DNA of 64,000 bases from Burkholderiales bacterium 8X (GTDB lineage Bacteria; Pseudomonadota; Gammaproteobacteria; Burkholderiales; Burkholderiaceae_C), in contig LR732703.1 in NCBI GenBank assembly GCA_902506565.1, forward strand, positions 248,689 through 312,688, in the 5' to 3' direction. This document shows positions 10,411 to 17,863 of this stretch, in pieces. Made by a program: the position numbers and the translations under genes. Position 1 is the first letter of the stretch, and each line of letters begins with the position of its first letter. The notes under the pieces are model-generated. The model was not told where the DNA came from and ran no database searches. It saw only the letters and a program-made list of their open reading frames with translations.

Positions 10411-10824
10411 ATGTACATCGCACCTCACGCCCGCGCCGCCAACGCTTACCGCAAGGTCAACGTGGAGACCAATGTCGATGGCGCCAGCCCGCACCAGTTG
10501 ATCGTTCTCCTGTTCGACGGACTTCGCCAATCGCTCGCCACCGCCGAATCGGCCCTGCTGCGCGGCGACATCCCGACCAAGGGCGCGCAGATCGTGCGTT
10601 CGGTGCGCTTCCTCGAAGAAGGCCTCAAGGCCGGCCTGGACGACGCCAAGGGGGGCGAGCTGGCCGCCAACCTGCGCGCCCTGTATGACTACTGCATTTC
10701 GCGACTGACCACGGCCAACCTGCGCAACGACGCCAAGGCCGTGGCCGAAGTCGCCGCCTTGATTGCGCCGCTGGCGCAGGGCTGGAAAGAAATCGGGTCG
10801 GCCGCGGCCGCCCCAGCGGCTTGA
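10411..10824 (+). CDS. fliS: Flagellin export chaperone FliS
   Basis: Cytoplasmic chaperone that binds the flagellin C-terminus and prevents premature assembly. The 137-residue helical protein shows family hallmarks: the N-terminal NAYRKVNVETNVDGASPHQL segment followed by LIVLLFDGL, and later LYDYCISRLTTANLRND. The start is the ATG at 10411 (MYIAPHARAANAYRK). It is driven by the sigma-28 promoter at 10355-10381 and followed by fliT after 24 bases. Confidence 0.97.
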   Translation: MYIAPHARAANAYRKVNVETNVDGASPHQLIVLLFDGLRQSLATAESALLRGDIPTKGAQIVRSVRFLEEGLKAGLDDAKGGELAANLRALYDYCISRLTTANLRNDAKAVAEVAALIAPLAQGWKEIGSAAAAPAA

Positions 10825-10848
10825 ACGGCTGCGTTGTTGGAGCTTCCG

Positions 10849-11148
10849 ATGCAAGAAAAACTGCTCGACTATTACAAGGCCATCGAGGCCGCCAGCCTCC
10901 AGATGCTGGACGCCGCCCGCCGCGAAGACTGGGACGGCGTGGTCCGCTGCGAAGGCGCCTGTGCCGTGCTCATCGAGCAGCTGCGCTTCAAGGCCCAGAG
11001 CTCCGAACTGCCGCGGGAAGACCGGCCCGAGAAGATGCGGGTGATGCAACGCATCCTGCGCAACGACGCCGAGATCCGCGTGCTGGCCGAGCCCTGGCTG
11101 ACGCATTTCGACCAGCTGTTCGATTCGCGGCTGCAGATGATTCACTGA
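10849..11148 (+). CDS. fliT: Flagellar export chaperone FliT
   Basis: Small helical chaperone, 99 residues, which in enterobacteria binds FliD and also antagonises FlhDC. FliT is poorly conserved; the assignment rests on size, all-helical composition and position directly after fliS. ATG at 10849 is preferred over TTG at 10834 because TTGGAG serves as its ribosome site. It is the last flagellar gene before the unrelated cassette at 11202-12047. Confidence 0.85.
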   Translation: MQEKLLDYYKAIEAASLQMLDAARREDWDGVVRCEGACAVLIEQLRFKAQSSELPREDRPEKMRVMQRILRNDAEIRVLAEPWLTHFDQLFDSRLQMIH

Positions 11149-11201
11149 GGGAGGCGACGGCGCCTCCTCGAAGAGCCCCTGATCGAAGTCGCCGCTGGCG
11201 A

Positions 11202-11726
11202 TCAGGCGATCATCGCTTCGAGCGCTACCGTCATGTCCGGCTCCGCTCGACGGGTGCCGATAGCTAGATTGACCTGGAGGGTCGTTCGAGCAAGTTCGAG
11301 CAGCAGCGGATCGAGCGAATAGCTTCCTCTCGCTTGCAGCCAAGCAAGCAAGTCTGCCAAGTGCCACACCGCCGTGCTGCCTTCATGAACGGGCGCCGGG
11401 AAGGTCGAAGCATGGCGATTCATCAGCTGGCGCATGTTCTGTCGCGACACGCCGGCAAGCTCCGCAACCTCCGACAGCCCCACGAGATCGGGGGCAGCTT
11501 CGATCAGCACGGCGCCGGGAACGGCCGACTTCACATCGCGCATCGCGCTCAGCACGGCTTCCCGAGCATCGGATGCTTCGCGAACGAATTCCAGTGCGAT
11601 CCGACCGGGCAGTCCGATGCCGACCAGCGCGTCGTCGCAGCCGGCTGCCGCCAGGACTTGCAGCAGCGAATCGACGGGTCCGTCGATCTCGGCAAGTCGG
11701 TATCTCAAAGTGAACGTGTATTCCAT
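11202..11726 (-). CDS. Helix-turn-helix protein of a two-gene cassette
   Basis: Putative DNA-binding protein of 174 residues. The N-terminal half (1-75, MEYTFTLRYRL, then GCDDALVGIGLPGRIALEF) is an alpha/beta domain of unknown role. A helix-turn-helix follows at about 82-105 (LVGLSEVAELAGVSRQNMRQ), then a wing-like segment VWHLADLLAWL, resembling excisionase/MerR-type DNA readers. The start at 11726 has AAGAGGCTCC directly upstream. It begins 23 bases after the frameshifted small gene, in the same direction. I recall similar unannotated pairs in other proteobacteria and infer an antitoxin- or regulator-like role. It has nothing to do with flagella. Confidence 0.75.
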   Translation of the reverse strand: MEYTFTLRYRLAEIDGPVDSLLQVLAAAGCDDALVGIGLPGRIALEFVREASDAREAVLSAMRDVKSAVPGAVLIEAAPDLVGLSEVAELAGVSRQNMRQLMNRHASTFPAPVHEGSTAVWHLADLLAWLQARGSYSLDPLLLELARTTLQVNLAIGTRRAEPDMTVALEAMIA

Positions 11727-11749
11727 GGAGCCTCTTTCCGCTGTGCAGC

Positions 11750-11997
11750 TCATTGCTTTTCACGGGTCGTGCAGTTGTTGACCACGCGCATCAACGCCTT
11801 TGCGTGATTGCCGGGACTCTTGGGCGTACTCCAGATGCACGACACGCAGAATTCGCCGCAGCGGCATTCGCGATCGTTGTAGGGGCAGTACATCTTTCCC
11901 CAAGCAGCCCGCCGCCGACATGAATTCGCCACTGATGGAACTCCGCGTACCTCAGGGCGTCTTCGATTTCTTTCTTGGGATGCTTGGCACGTGGCAT
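11750..11997 (-). pseudogene. Frameshifted small Cys/His-rich protein, toxin-like partner
   Basis: The reading starts MPRAKHPKKEIEDALRYAEF and continues to VGGG, then loses frame. The -1 frame continues with WGKMYCPYNDRECRCGEFC and then SIWSTP-type sequence to a stop at 11750. Adding one A (a T on the plus strand between 11906 and 11907) restores GHAWGK, the expected core of this family, and gives one 82-residue protein. The layout (helix, GW, GGGHAWG with a conserved His) resembles HicA-type RNA-cleaving toxins; that is inference. The cause is either real inactivation or a sequencing error. No classical slippery heptamer is present. Confidence 0.75.
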
Positions 11998-12029
11998 GCG
12001 CGCGACTCCATTTGGGCAGCACCGTCCAG

Positions 12030-12047
12030 AGTTGTCAAGTGACAACT
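12030..12047 (-). promoter_or_regulatory. Palindromic operator and promoter of the two-gene cassette
   Basis: AGTTGTCA-AG-TGACAACT is a perfect 8-bp-arm palindrome 33 bases upstream of the small gene. On the minus strand it contains TTGACA, and 17 bases further lies CCAAAT, a weak -10. A regulator bound here would block transcription, so self-repression by the helix-turn-helix partner is the simplest reading. Confidence 0.6.
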
Positions 12048-12119
12048 TTCCTCCCCGTCAGTGCCCCGCAAATGTAACCAGCGTGCGTCAGGTGCACGCT
12101 GAACGCGCAGCGCTCTCGC

Positions 12120-12425
12120 TCAAACCTGCATGTTCATGATGTCGGAGTAAGCCTGGACCATCCGGTTGCGCACGTGCAGCGTGGCCTGGAAGCTGATCTG
12201 CGACTTCTGCATCGCGACCATGGTCTCCTCGAGGCTGACGGTCGGGTTCTCCATCTGCACTTCGCGCTGCAGGCTCGACGCCTGGGCCTGGCTGGCGCTG
12301 ACCGTCTTGAGGGCGCCGGAAAGCGCGCCGGCGAAGCCCGTCTCCTGCGTGCCGGAGGCAGCGCGCGGCCCGGTCGTCGGGCGCAGGTTGAGCGGGGAGG
12401 CGACGGGGTTGAGACGGAGTTCCAT
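12120..12425 (-). CDS. fliE: Flagellar hook-basal body protein FliE
   Basis: Joins the MS ring to the rod and is the first rod-side protein exported. The 101-residue length is normal. The C-terminal half is diagnostic: NPTVSLEETMVAMQKSQISF followed by QATLHVRNRMVQAYSDIMNM. ATG at 12425 is chosen over GTG at 12431; neither has a good ribosome site. fliE is divergent from fliF across a 155-base gap. Immediately downstream are the palindrome and the unrelated cassette. Confidence 0.95.
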   Translation of the reverse strand: MELRLNPVASPLNLRPTTGPRAASGTQETGFAGALSGALKTVSASQAQASSLQREVQMENPTVSLEETMVAMQKSQISFQATLHVRNRMVQAYSDIMNMQV

Positions 12426-12517
12426 GGCCACGATGGTAGGGATTGGCCGGGCGGTCGATCCTTCGGAAATGGGCGGGAAACCAGCTCTTTATCGGGCTTA
12501 CGGTCCGAGGCCGGAAC

Positions 12518-12527
12518 CGAATAATCG
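12518..12527 (+). promoter_or_regulatory. Candidate class II promoter element before fliF
   Basis: CGAATAATCG lies 54 bases before the fliF ATG and contains AATAAT, a 5 of 6 match to a sigma-70 -10 box. The -35 position (CTTACG) is poor, as expected for a promoter that depends on an activator such as FlhDC. The same 10-mer occurs before fliL at 19809-19818. Confidence 0.5.
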
Positions 12528-12580
12528 CCGGGAGCCGAAAGCAATGTGCCTTCTGCCGACCAGGTCCACCCCCACCATCC

Positions 12581-14317
12581 ATGTCCGCCGTCGCCGAACT
12601 TCCCGTCAACGCCCTTGCCCCTTCGGGCGGCTCCGCCTGGTCCGGACGCGTCGCCGCGCTCGATGGCCGCCAGCGCCTGCGCCTCGCGATCGGCGCGGCG
12701 ATCCTGGTCGCGGTGGCGATCGCCGCCGTGGTGTTCGGCCGGCAGCCGGACTGGCGGGTGCTGTATGCCAACCTCGGCGACAAGGACGGCGGCGCCGTGA
12801 TCGCGCAGCTGGCGCAGATGAACGTGCCCTACAAGTACACCGAAGGCGGCGGCGCGGTGATGGTGCCGGCGGACAAGGTCCACGACGTGCGGCTCAAGCT
12901 CGCATCCGCGGGCCTTCCGAAGGGATCGGTCGCCGGCTTCGAGCTGATGGAGAACAACCGCTTCGGCATGACCCAGTTCCAGGAGAAGCTGAGCTTCCAG
13001 CGCGGCCTCGAAGGCGAGCTGACCCGCTCGATCCAGGCGCTGGCCTCGGTGCAGAGCGCCCGGGTCCACCTGGCGCTCCCCAATCAGAACGGCTTCTTCC
13101 GCGAGCAGCAGAAGCCTTCGGCCTCGGTGCTGCTCAGCCTGCATCCCGGCCGCACCCTGGAGCGCAACCAGATCGCCGGCATCGTGCACCTGGTCGCCTC
13201 GAGCGTGCCCGACCTCGCGCCGAACGCGGTCAGCATCGTGGACGACAACGGCAAGCTGCTGTCGACCACCGGCGATCCGCAGGGCAATGCCGATGCCCAG
13301 CAGCTGCAATACCAGCAGCAGCTCGAAACCCAGTACACCCGCCGCATCCTCGACATCCTGGAGCCGGTGGTCGGCCGCCAGAACGTGAAGGCCCAGGTCA
13401 CCGCCGACCTCGACTTCTCGCAGACCGAGGCCACGATGGAAGAACACCGGCCGAACCAATCTGCCGAGGCCGCCGCGATTCGCAGCCAGCAGACGGTCGA
13501 GACCACCGGCGCCGGCGCAGGCGGCGCCTCGGCCGCGGGCGGCGTGCCCGGCGCCACCACCAATCAGCCGCCGGGCGCTTCCTCGGCGCCGATCAACGGC
13601 TCGGCCGCGCCGCTGTCGCCGACCGCACCCGGCGCAGCCGCACCGGGCGCCGCCGCAGCCGGCAAGCCGCCGGGCAAGCGCGAATCGATCACCAACTACG
13701 AGGTCGACAAGACCGTGAAGACGGTTCGCAGCGCCACCGGCCAGGTGCGCCGCCTGAGCGCCGCGGTGGTGATCAACTACCAGAACGGCGTCGACGCCCA
13801 GGGCAAGCCGACCTCCACCGCGATCTCGCCGCAGCAGATCGAGCAGATGACCGCCCTGGTGCGCGAGACCATCGGCTTCAACAAGGAGCGTGGCGATTCG
13901 GTCAACCTGATGAATACGCCCTTCCTGGTCGAGAACAACGTGCAGCCGGAGATCCCGATCTGGAAGCGGCCGGAGACGCTCGACATGGCCAAGAGCTTCG
14001 CCTGGCCACTGGGCATGGTGCTGATCGGCGCGATCGTGCTGTTCGGCATGGTCCGCCCGGGCATGAAGGTGCTGGTCGCCGCGCCGCAGCGGATCGCACC
14101 GCCCGGCGAGGCGTTGAGCGCGGTGGTCTCCGACATGCCCGAGCGTCCGGCGCTCGGCGCGCCGAGCTCGGCCGCCGCGGCCGCCGCGGTGGCGAGCGCT
14201 TTGCCGGCGCCCGAGGAAACGGTTCCCGAGCAGGAACGTCTCGAGGGCGCCCGCCGGATGGCCCGTGAGAACCCGGTCGCCGTCGCCAACATCGTCAAGA
14301 CCTGGGTGCACGGCTGA
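12581..14317 (+). CDS. fliF: Flagellar MS-ring protein FliF
   Basis: Inner-membrane ring on which rotor and export gate assemble. The 578-residue protein has two membrane segments: near 37-55 (LAIGAAILVAVAIAAVVFG) and near 470-490 (PLGMVLIGAIVLFGMVRPG). Between them are the periplasmic YscJ-like domains (VLYANLGDKDGGAVIAQL; RVHLALPNQNGFFREQQKPS) and a Gly/Ala/Pro-rich loop. The start at 12581 (MSAVAELP) is preferred because the upstream extension is atypical. Its stop overlaps the fliG start (TGATG). Confidence 0.97.
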   Translation: MSAVAELPVNALAPSGGSAWSGRVAALDGRQRLRLAIGAAILVAVAIAAVVFGRQPDWRVLYANLGDKDGGAVIAQLAQMNVPYKYTEGGGAVMVPADKVHDVRLKLASAGLPKGSVAGFELMENNRFGMTQFQEKLSFQRGLEGELTRSIQALASVQSARVHLALPNQNGFFREQQKPSASVLLSLHPGRTLERNQIAGIVHLVASSVPDLAPNAVSIVDDNGKLLSTTGDPQGNADAQQLQYQQQLETQYTRRILDILEPVVGRQNVKAQVTADLDFSQTEATMEEHRPNQSAEAAAIRSQQTVETTGAGAGGASAAGGVPGATTNQPPGASSAPINGSAAPLSPTAPGAAAPGAAAAGKPPGKRESITNYEVDKTVKTVRSATGQVRRLSAAVVINYQNGVDAQGKPTSTAISPQQIEQMTALVRETIGFNKERGDSVNLMNTPFLVENNVQPEIPIWKRPETLDMAKSFAWPLGMVLIGAIVLFGMVRPGMKVLVAAPQRIAPPGEALSAVVSDMPERPALGAPSSAAAAAAVASALPAPEETVPEQERLEGARRMARENPVAVANIVKTWVHG

Positions 14318-15312
14318 TGGACGAACAAGGACTTAACGACGCGGCGATCCTCTTGATGTCGCTCGGCGAAGAAGAAGCCGGCAAGGTGCTGCGCCACCTG
14401 ACGCCGCGCGAGGTGCAGAAGATCGGCGAGACCATCGCCAAGACCCGCGCCGTGTCGCGCGAGCGGCTGGGCGAAGTGGCGGATCGGTTCGTGAGCGCGA
14501 CCGAAGGCCAGAGCCTTTTTGCCGCCGACACCGGCGACTACGTGCGCGCCGTGCTGCATCGCGCGCTCGGCGAAGAGAAAGCGGCGATCCTGGTCGACCG
14601 CATTCTCCAGACCGGTGACCTGAGCGGCATCGACAACCTGAAGTGGATGGACCCGCCGTCGGTCGCCGAGGTGCTCAAGGTCGAGCATCCGCAGATCGTC
14701 GCCGCGATCCTGGTGCACCTGGAGGCCGAGCATGCCTCGGCCATCCTGAAGGAGCTGCCCGACGGCCAGCGCGCCGAGGTGCTGCTGCGGGTCGCGACCC
14801 TCGAAGGCATCCAGCCGGCTGCGCTCGACGACCTGAACGAGGTGATGTTCCGGGTGCTGTCCGGCGGCGGCAAGATCAAGAAGCCGTCGCTCGGCGGCGC
14901 CAAGACGGCTGCCGGCATGATCAACCTGCTCGGCGCCGGCGTCGACACCGCGGCCATGGAAGCCATCCGCGAACACGACGAAGACCTGGCACAGCAGATC
15001 GCCGACCTGATGTTCGTGTTCGACGACGTGATGAAGCTGGACGACAAGTCGCTCCAGCTGGTGCTGAAGGAGATCGCGTCCGAAACGCTGGTGGTCGCGC
15101 TGAAGGGCGCGGCGCCGCCGCTGCGCGACAAGTTCCTGTCGAACATGTCCTCGCGCGCCGCCGAGTCGCTGCGCGAAGACCTCGAATCGCGCGGCCCGAT
15201 GCGGCTGTCCGAGGTCGAGGCGCAGCAGAAGGAAATCCTCAAGGCGCTGCGCCGGCTGGCCGACGAAGGCCAGATCGTGCTTGGCGGCGGTGGCGACGGA
15301 GGCATGGTCTGA
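14317..15312 (+). CDS. fliG: Flagellar motor switch protein FliG
   Basis: Rotor protein that binds FliF and contacts MotA. The 331-residue length is normal. The N-terminal part carries GLNDAAILLMSLGEEEAGKV; the middle has the EHPQ motif (KVEHPQIVAAILVHLE); the C-terminal domain has LMFVFDDVMKLDDKSLQL, the charged torque helix region, and ends near EGQIVLGGGGDGGMV. It starts within the fliF stop codon, indicating translational coupling in the fliF-fliK operon. Confidence 0.98.
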   Translation: MDEQGLNDAAILLMSLGEEEAGKVLRHLTPREVQKIGETIAKTRAVSRERLGEVADRFVSATEGQSLFAADTGDYVRAVLHRALGEEKAAILVDRILQTGDLSGIDNLKWMDPPSVAEVLKVEHPQIVAAILVHLEAEHASAILKELPDGQRAEVLLRVATLEGIQPAALDDLNEVMFRVLSGGGKIKKPSLGGAKTAAGMINLLGAGVDTAAMEAIREHDEDLAQQIADLMFVFDDVMKLDDKSLQLVLKEIASETLVVALKGAAPPLRDKFLSNMSSRAAESLREDLESRGPMRLSEVEAQQKEILKALRRLADEGQIVLGGGGDGGMV

Positions 15313-15314
15313 AC

Positions 15315-15986
15315 ATGGCACGCAGCAGCTTCATTCCGGCCGAGCAGATCGCGGCGGTGGCGCACTGGCAGTTCGCCACGGTCGGCGTCGAGGGCGTCAC
15401 GCAGGGCGGCATCGCCGACCCCGAGGCGATCCGCCGGGGGCACGACGAGGGTTATGCGCTGGGTTTCGCGGCCGGGCAGGCCGAGGCGCTCGCCCAATGC
15501 CAGGCGCAGATGGACGAGTACATCGCGACCCAGGCCCGCCAGGATGCCGAGCGCTTCGCCGCCGTCATCGCCGCGGCCGAGGCGGGACTTGCGAATGCGC
15601 AGCAGGACATCGCCCGCGGCACGCTCGAGATTGCCTGCGCGCTGGCCCGCCAGGTGCTGCGCCACGAACTCGCGACCCGGCCCGACAGCCTGCAGCCGGT
15701 GGTGCACGAAGCGCTCGGCATGCTGATGACCGACGGCAAGAGCGCCTGCGTGCGACTGTCGCCGGCCGACTACGACCGGGTGCAGGCGCCGCTTTCCGCC
15801 GAGCTGGCCGGCCAGTCGGTGCAACTGGTCGCGGACGCCAAGGTCGCGCCGGGCGATTGCCTGATCGAATCCGCCGGCGCGGTGGTCGATGGCGGCGTCG
15901 CCACCCGCTGGTCGCGCGCGGTGGCCAGCCTCGGCCTCGAGATGCCGTGGAACGAAGAATCCGAGGAGTCGATCGATGCCGCCTGA
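15315..15986 (+). CDS. fliH: Flagellar export ATPase regulator FliH
   Basis: Stator-like partner that links the FliI ATPase to the C ring. The 223-residue protein has an N-terminal segment ([20 protein letters not shown]), then a GxxxG-like helical region ([20 protein letters not shown]), and a C-terminal FliH/YscL domain ([38 protein letters not shown]). It starts 2 bases after fliG and overlaps the start of fliI by 11 bases. Confidence 0.95.
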   Translation: MARSSFIPAEQIAAVAHWQFATVGVEGVTQGGIADPEAIRRGHDEGYALGFAAGQAEALAQCQAQMDEYIATQARQDAERFAAVIAAAEAGLANAQQDIARGTLEIACALARQVLRHELATRPDSLQPVVHEALGMLMTDGKSACVRLSPADYDRVQAPLSAELAGQSVQLVADAKVAPGDCLIESAGAVVDGGVATRWSRAVASLGLEMPWNEESEESIDAA

Positions 15987-17367
15987 ACGCGCCGTCTGGC
16001 AACGCTTCATGGCCGATGCGCAGGCTCGGGTCGAGCAGGAATCGCCGCTCGAAGTGCGGGGCACGCTCACCCGGCTGGCCGGGCTGGTGCTCGAAGCCAC
16101 CGGCATCCGCGCGCCGGTCGGCTCGCAGTGCCTGGTGCGCCTCGGCGCGCAGCCGGCGGTGCTGGCCGAGGTGGTCGGTTTCTCGAACGATCGCGCCTTC
16201 CTGATGCCGGCCGGCGACGTGCACGGCCTCTCGAGCGGCGCCAGCGTGACGCCGGCGCCGCCCTACATCCCGGTGCCGCGGCTCGGCGAGCCGGAGCATG
16301 ACGTGACGCCGCGGGTCGGTGCGCTTCGGCTGCCGCTCGGCAAGGGCCTGCTCGGCCGGGTCGTCGATCCGCAGGGCCAGCCGCTCGATCACCAGGGCCC
16401 GATCCGGGACGTGACCGCCGAGCCGCTCGACCGGGCGCCGATCAACGCGATGGACCGCGACCCGGTGCGCGAGACGCTCGACACCGGCGTGCGCGCGATC
16501 AACGCATTGCTCACGGTCGGTCGCGGCCAGCGGCTCGGCCTCTTCGCCGGTTCGGGCGTCGGCAAGAGCGTGCTGCTCGGCATGATGGCGCGCTACACCG
16601 CGGCCGACGTGATCGTGGTCGGCCTCATCGGCGAGCGCGGCCGCGAGGTCAAGGAATTCATCGAGGACATCCTGGGCGAGGAGGGCCGCCGCCGCTCGGT
16701 GGTGGTGGCCGCGCCGGCCGATGCGCCGCCGCTCCTGCGGATGCAGGGCGCCGCCTACGCGACCGCGGTCGCCGAATTCTTCAGGGACCAGGGCCAGCAT
16801 GTGCTGCTGCTGATGGACTCGCTCACCCGCTATGCGATGGCGCAGCGCGAGATCGCGCTCGCCATCGGCGAGCCGCCGGCCACCAAGGGCTATCCGCCGT
16901 CCTGCTTCGCGAAGCTGCCGCAGCTGGTGGAGCGCAGCGGCAATGGCCTGCACGGGGTCGGTTCGATCACCGCGTTCTATACGGTGCTGTCCGAAGGCGA
17001 CGACCAGCAGGATCCGATTGCCGACGCGGCCCGCGCCATCCTGGACGGCCACATCGTGCTGTCGCGGGCCTTGGCCGAGGAGGCGCACTTTCCGGCGATC
17101 GACATCGAGCAGTCGGCCTCGCGGGTGATGCACAACGTCGCGAGCCCGGAACACGTGGATGCGGCCCGCCGCTTCCGGGCGGTGTATTCGCGCTATCGCA
17201 AGAGCCGCGACCTGGTGCGGGTCGGCGCCTATGCGGCCGGCAGCGATCCGGCGCTCGACCAGGCGATCCGGCTGCAGCCTGCGATGAGCACCTTCCTGCA
17301 GCAGGGCATGCACGAGCCTGCCAGCCTCTCGCACAGCGTCGAGGCGATGGGCGCGCTGGTCTCCTGA
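15976..17367 (+). CDS. fliI: Flagellum-specific ATPase FliI
   Basis: ATPase that energises unloading of export substrates. The 463-residue protein has a Walker A GSGVGKS at about residue 190, Walker [18 protein letters not shown] near 280, the signature [19 protein letters not shown], and the F1-beta-like fold. The start at 15976 ([11 protein letters not shown]) overlaps the fliH end; a longer frame to 15889 is inside fliH and was rejected. fliJ follows after 34 bases. Confidence 0.98.
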   Translation: MPPERAVWQRFMADAQARVEQESPLEVRGTLTRLAGLVLEATGIRAPVGSQCLVRLGAQPAVLAEVVGFSNDRAFLMPAGDVHGLSSGASVTPAPPYIPVPRLGEPEHDVTPRVGALRLPLGKGLLGRVVDPQGQPLDHQGPIRDVTAEPLDRAPINAMDRDPVRETLDTGVRAINALLTVGRGQRLGLFAGSGVGKSVLLGMMARYTAADVIVVGLIGERGREVKEFIEDILGEEGRRRSVVVAAPADAPPLLRMQGAAYATAVAEFFRDQGQHVLLLMDSLTRYAMAQREIALAIGEPPATKGYPPSCFAKLPQLVERSGNGLHGVGSITAFYTVLSEGDDQQDPIADAARAILDGHIVLSRALAEEAHFPAIDIEQSASRVMHNVASPEHVDAARRFRAVYSRYRKSRDLVRVGAYAAGSDPALDQAIRLQPAMSTFLQQGMHEPASLSHSVEAMGALVS

Positions 17368-17401
17368 AAACATTGCTTCTCGTCTCGAAAGTGAAAACCA
17401 C

Positions 17402-17863
17402 ATGTCCGGAATGAACGGCCTCCAGATCGCAGCCGACCTCGCGCTCTCGCAGCGCGACGCCGCCGCCCAGGTGCTGGCATCGGCCCGCCAGACCTGGCTG
17501 CAGGCGCAGGTGCAGCTCGACCAGCTCGAAAGCTATGCCCAGGAATGCACCAACCGCTGGACCGTCCAGTCCGGCAGCTGCACGCCGGAGCTGATGCGCC
17601 ATCACTACGCCTTCATGGCGCGGCTGGAACATGCCATCGGGCTGCAGCTGCACATCGTCGGCGAGCATGGCCAGCGGGTCGAGCGCGAAGCCCTCAAGCT
17701 GCGCGATGCCGAAGTCCGGCTCGAAGGTCTGCGGCAGCTGGTCGCGAGCCGCGAACGCGAGCGCGAGCAGCTGCTGGCCCGCCGCGAACAGAAGATGACG
17801 GACGAGCAGGCTGCGCTGCAACATCGCCGCCGCATGAGCGAAGGCCTGGGAGATCGGCTGTGA
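17402..17863 (+). CDS. fliJ: Flagellar export protein FliJ
   Basis: Small coiled-coil protein that sits in the FliI ring and recruits chaperones to the export gate. The 153 residues are almost entirely helical, with heptad-like Leu and charged residues (LRDAEVRLEGLRQLVASRER). The family is weakly conserved, so the call rests on composition, size and position between fliI and fliK. Its stop overlaps the GTG start of fliK. Confidence 0.93.
   Translation: MSGMNGLQIAADLALSQRDAAAQVLASARQTWLQAQVQLDQLESYAQECTNRWTVQSGSCTPELMRHHYAFMARLEHAIGLQLHIVGEHGQRVEREALKLRDAEVRLEGLRQLVASREREREQLLARREQKMTDEQAALQHRRRMSEGLGDRL

Noticed and set aside
11895..11910. Programmed ribosomal frameshift in the small cassette gene
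   Set aside because: No classical slippery heptamer in the zero frame, and one missing base explains the break simply.
12488..12495. CCCGATAA on the minus strand, a possible sigma-28 -10 for fliE
   Set aside because: No -35 resembling TAAAGTTT at the right distance.
12134..14311. Long antisense open frame opposite fliF
   Set aside because: Low-complexity His/Arg/Gly-rich translation overlapping two certain flagellar genes.
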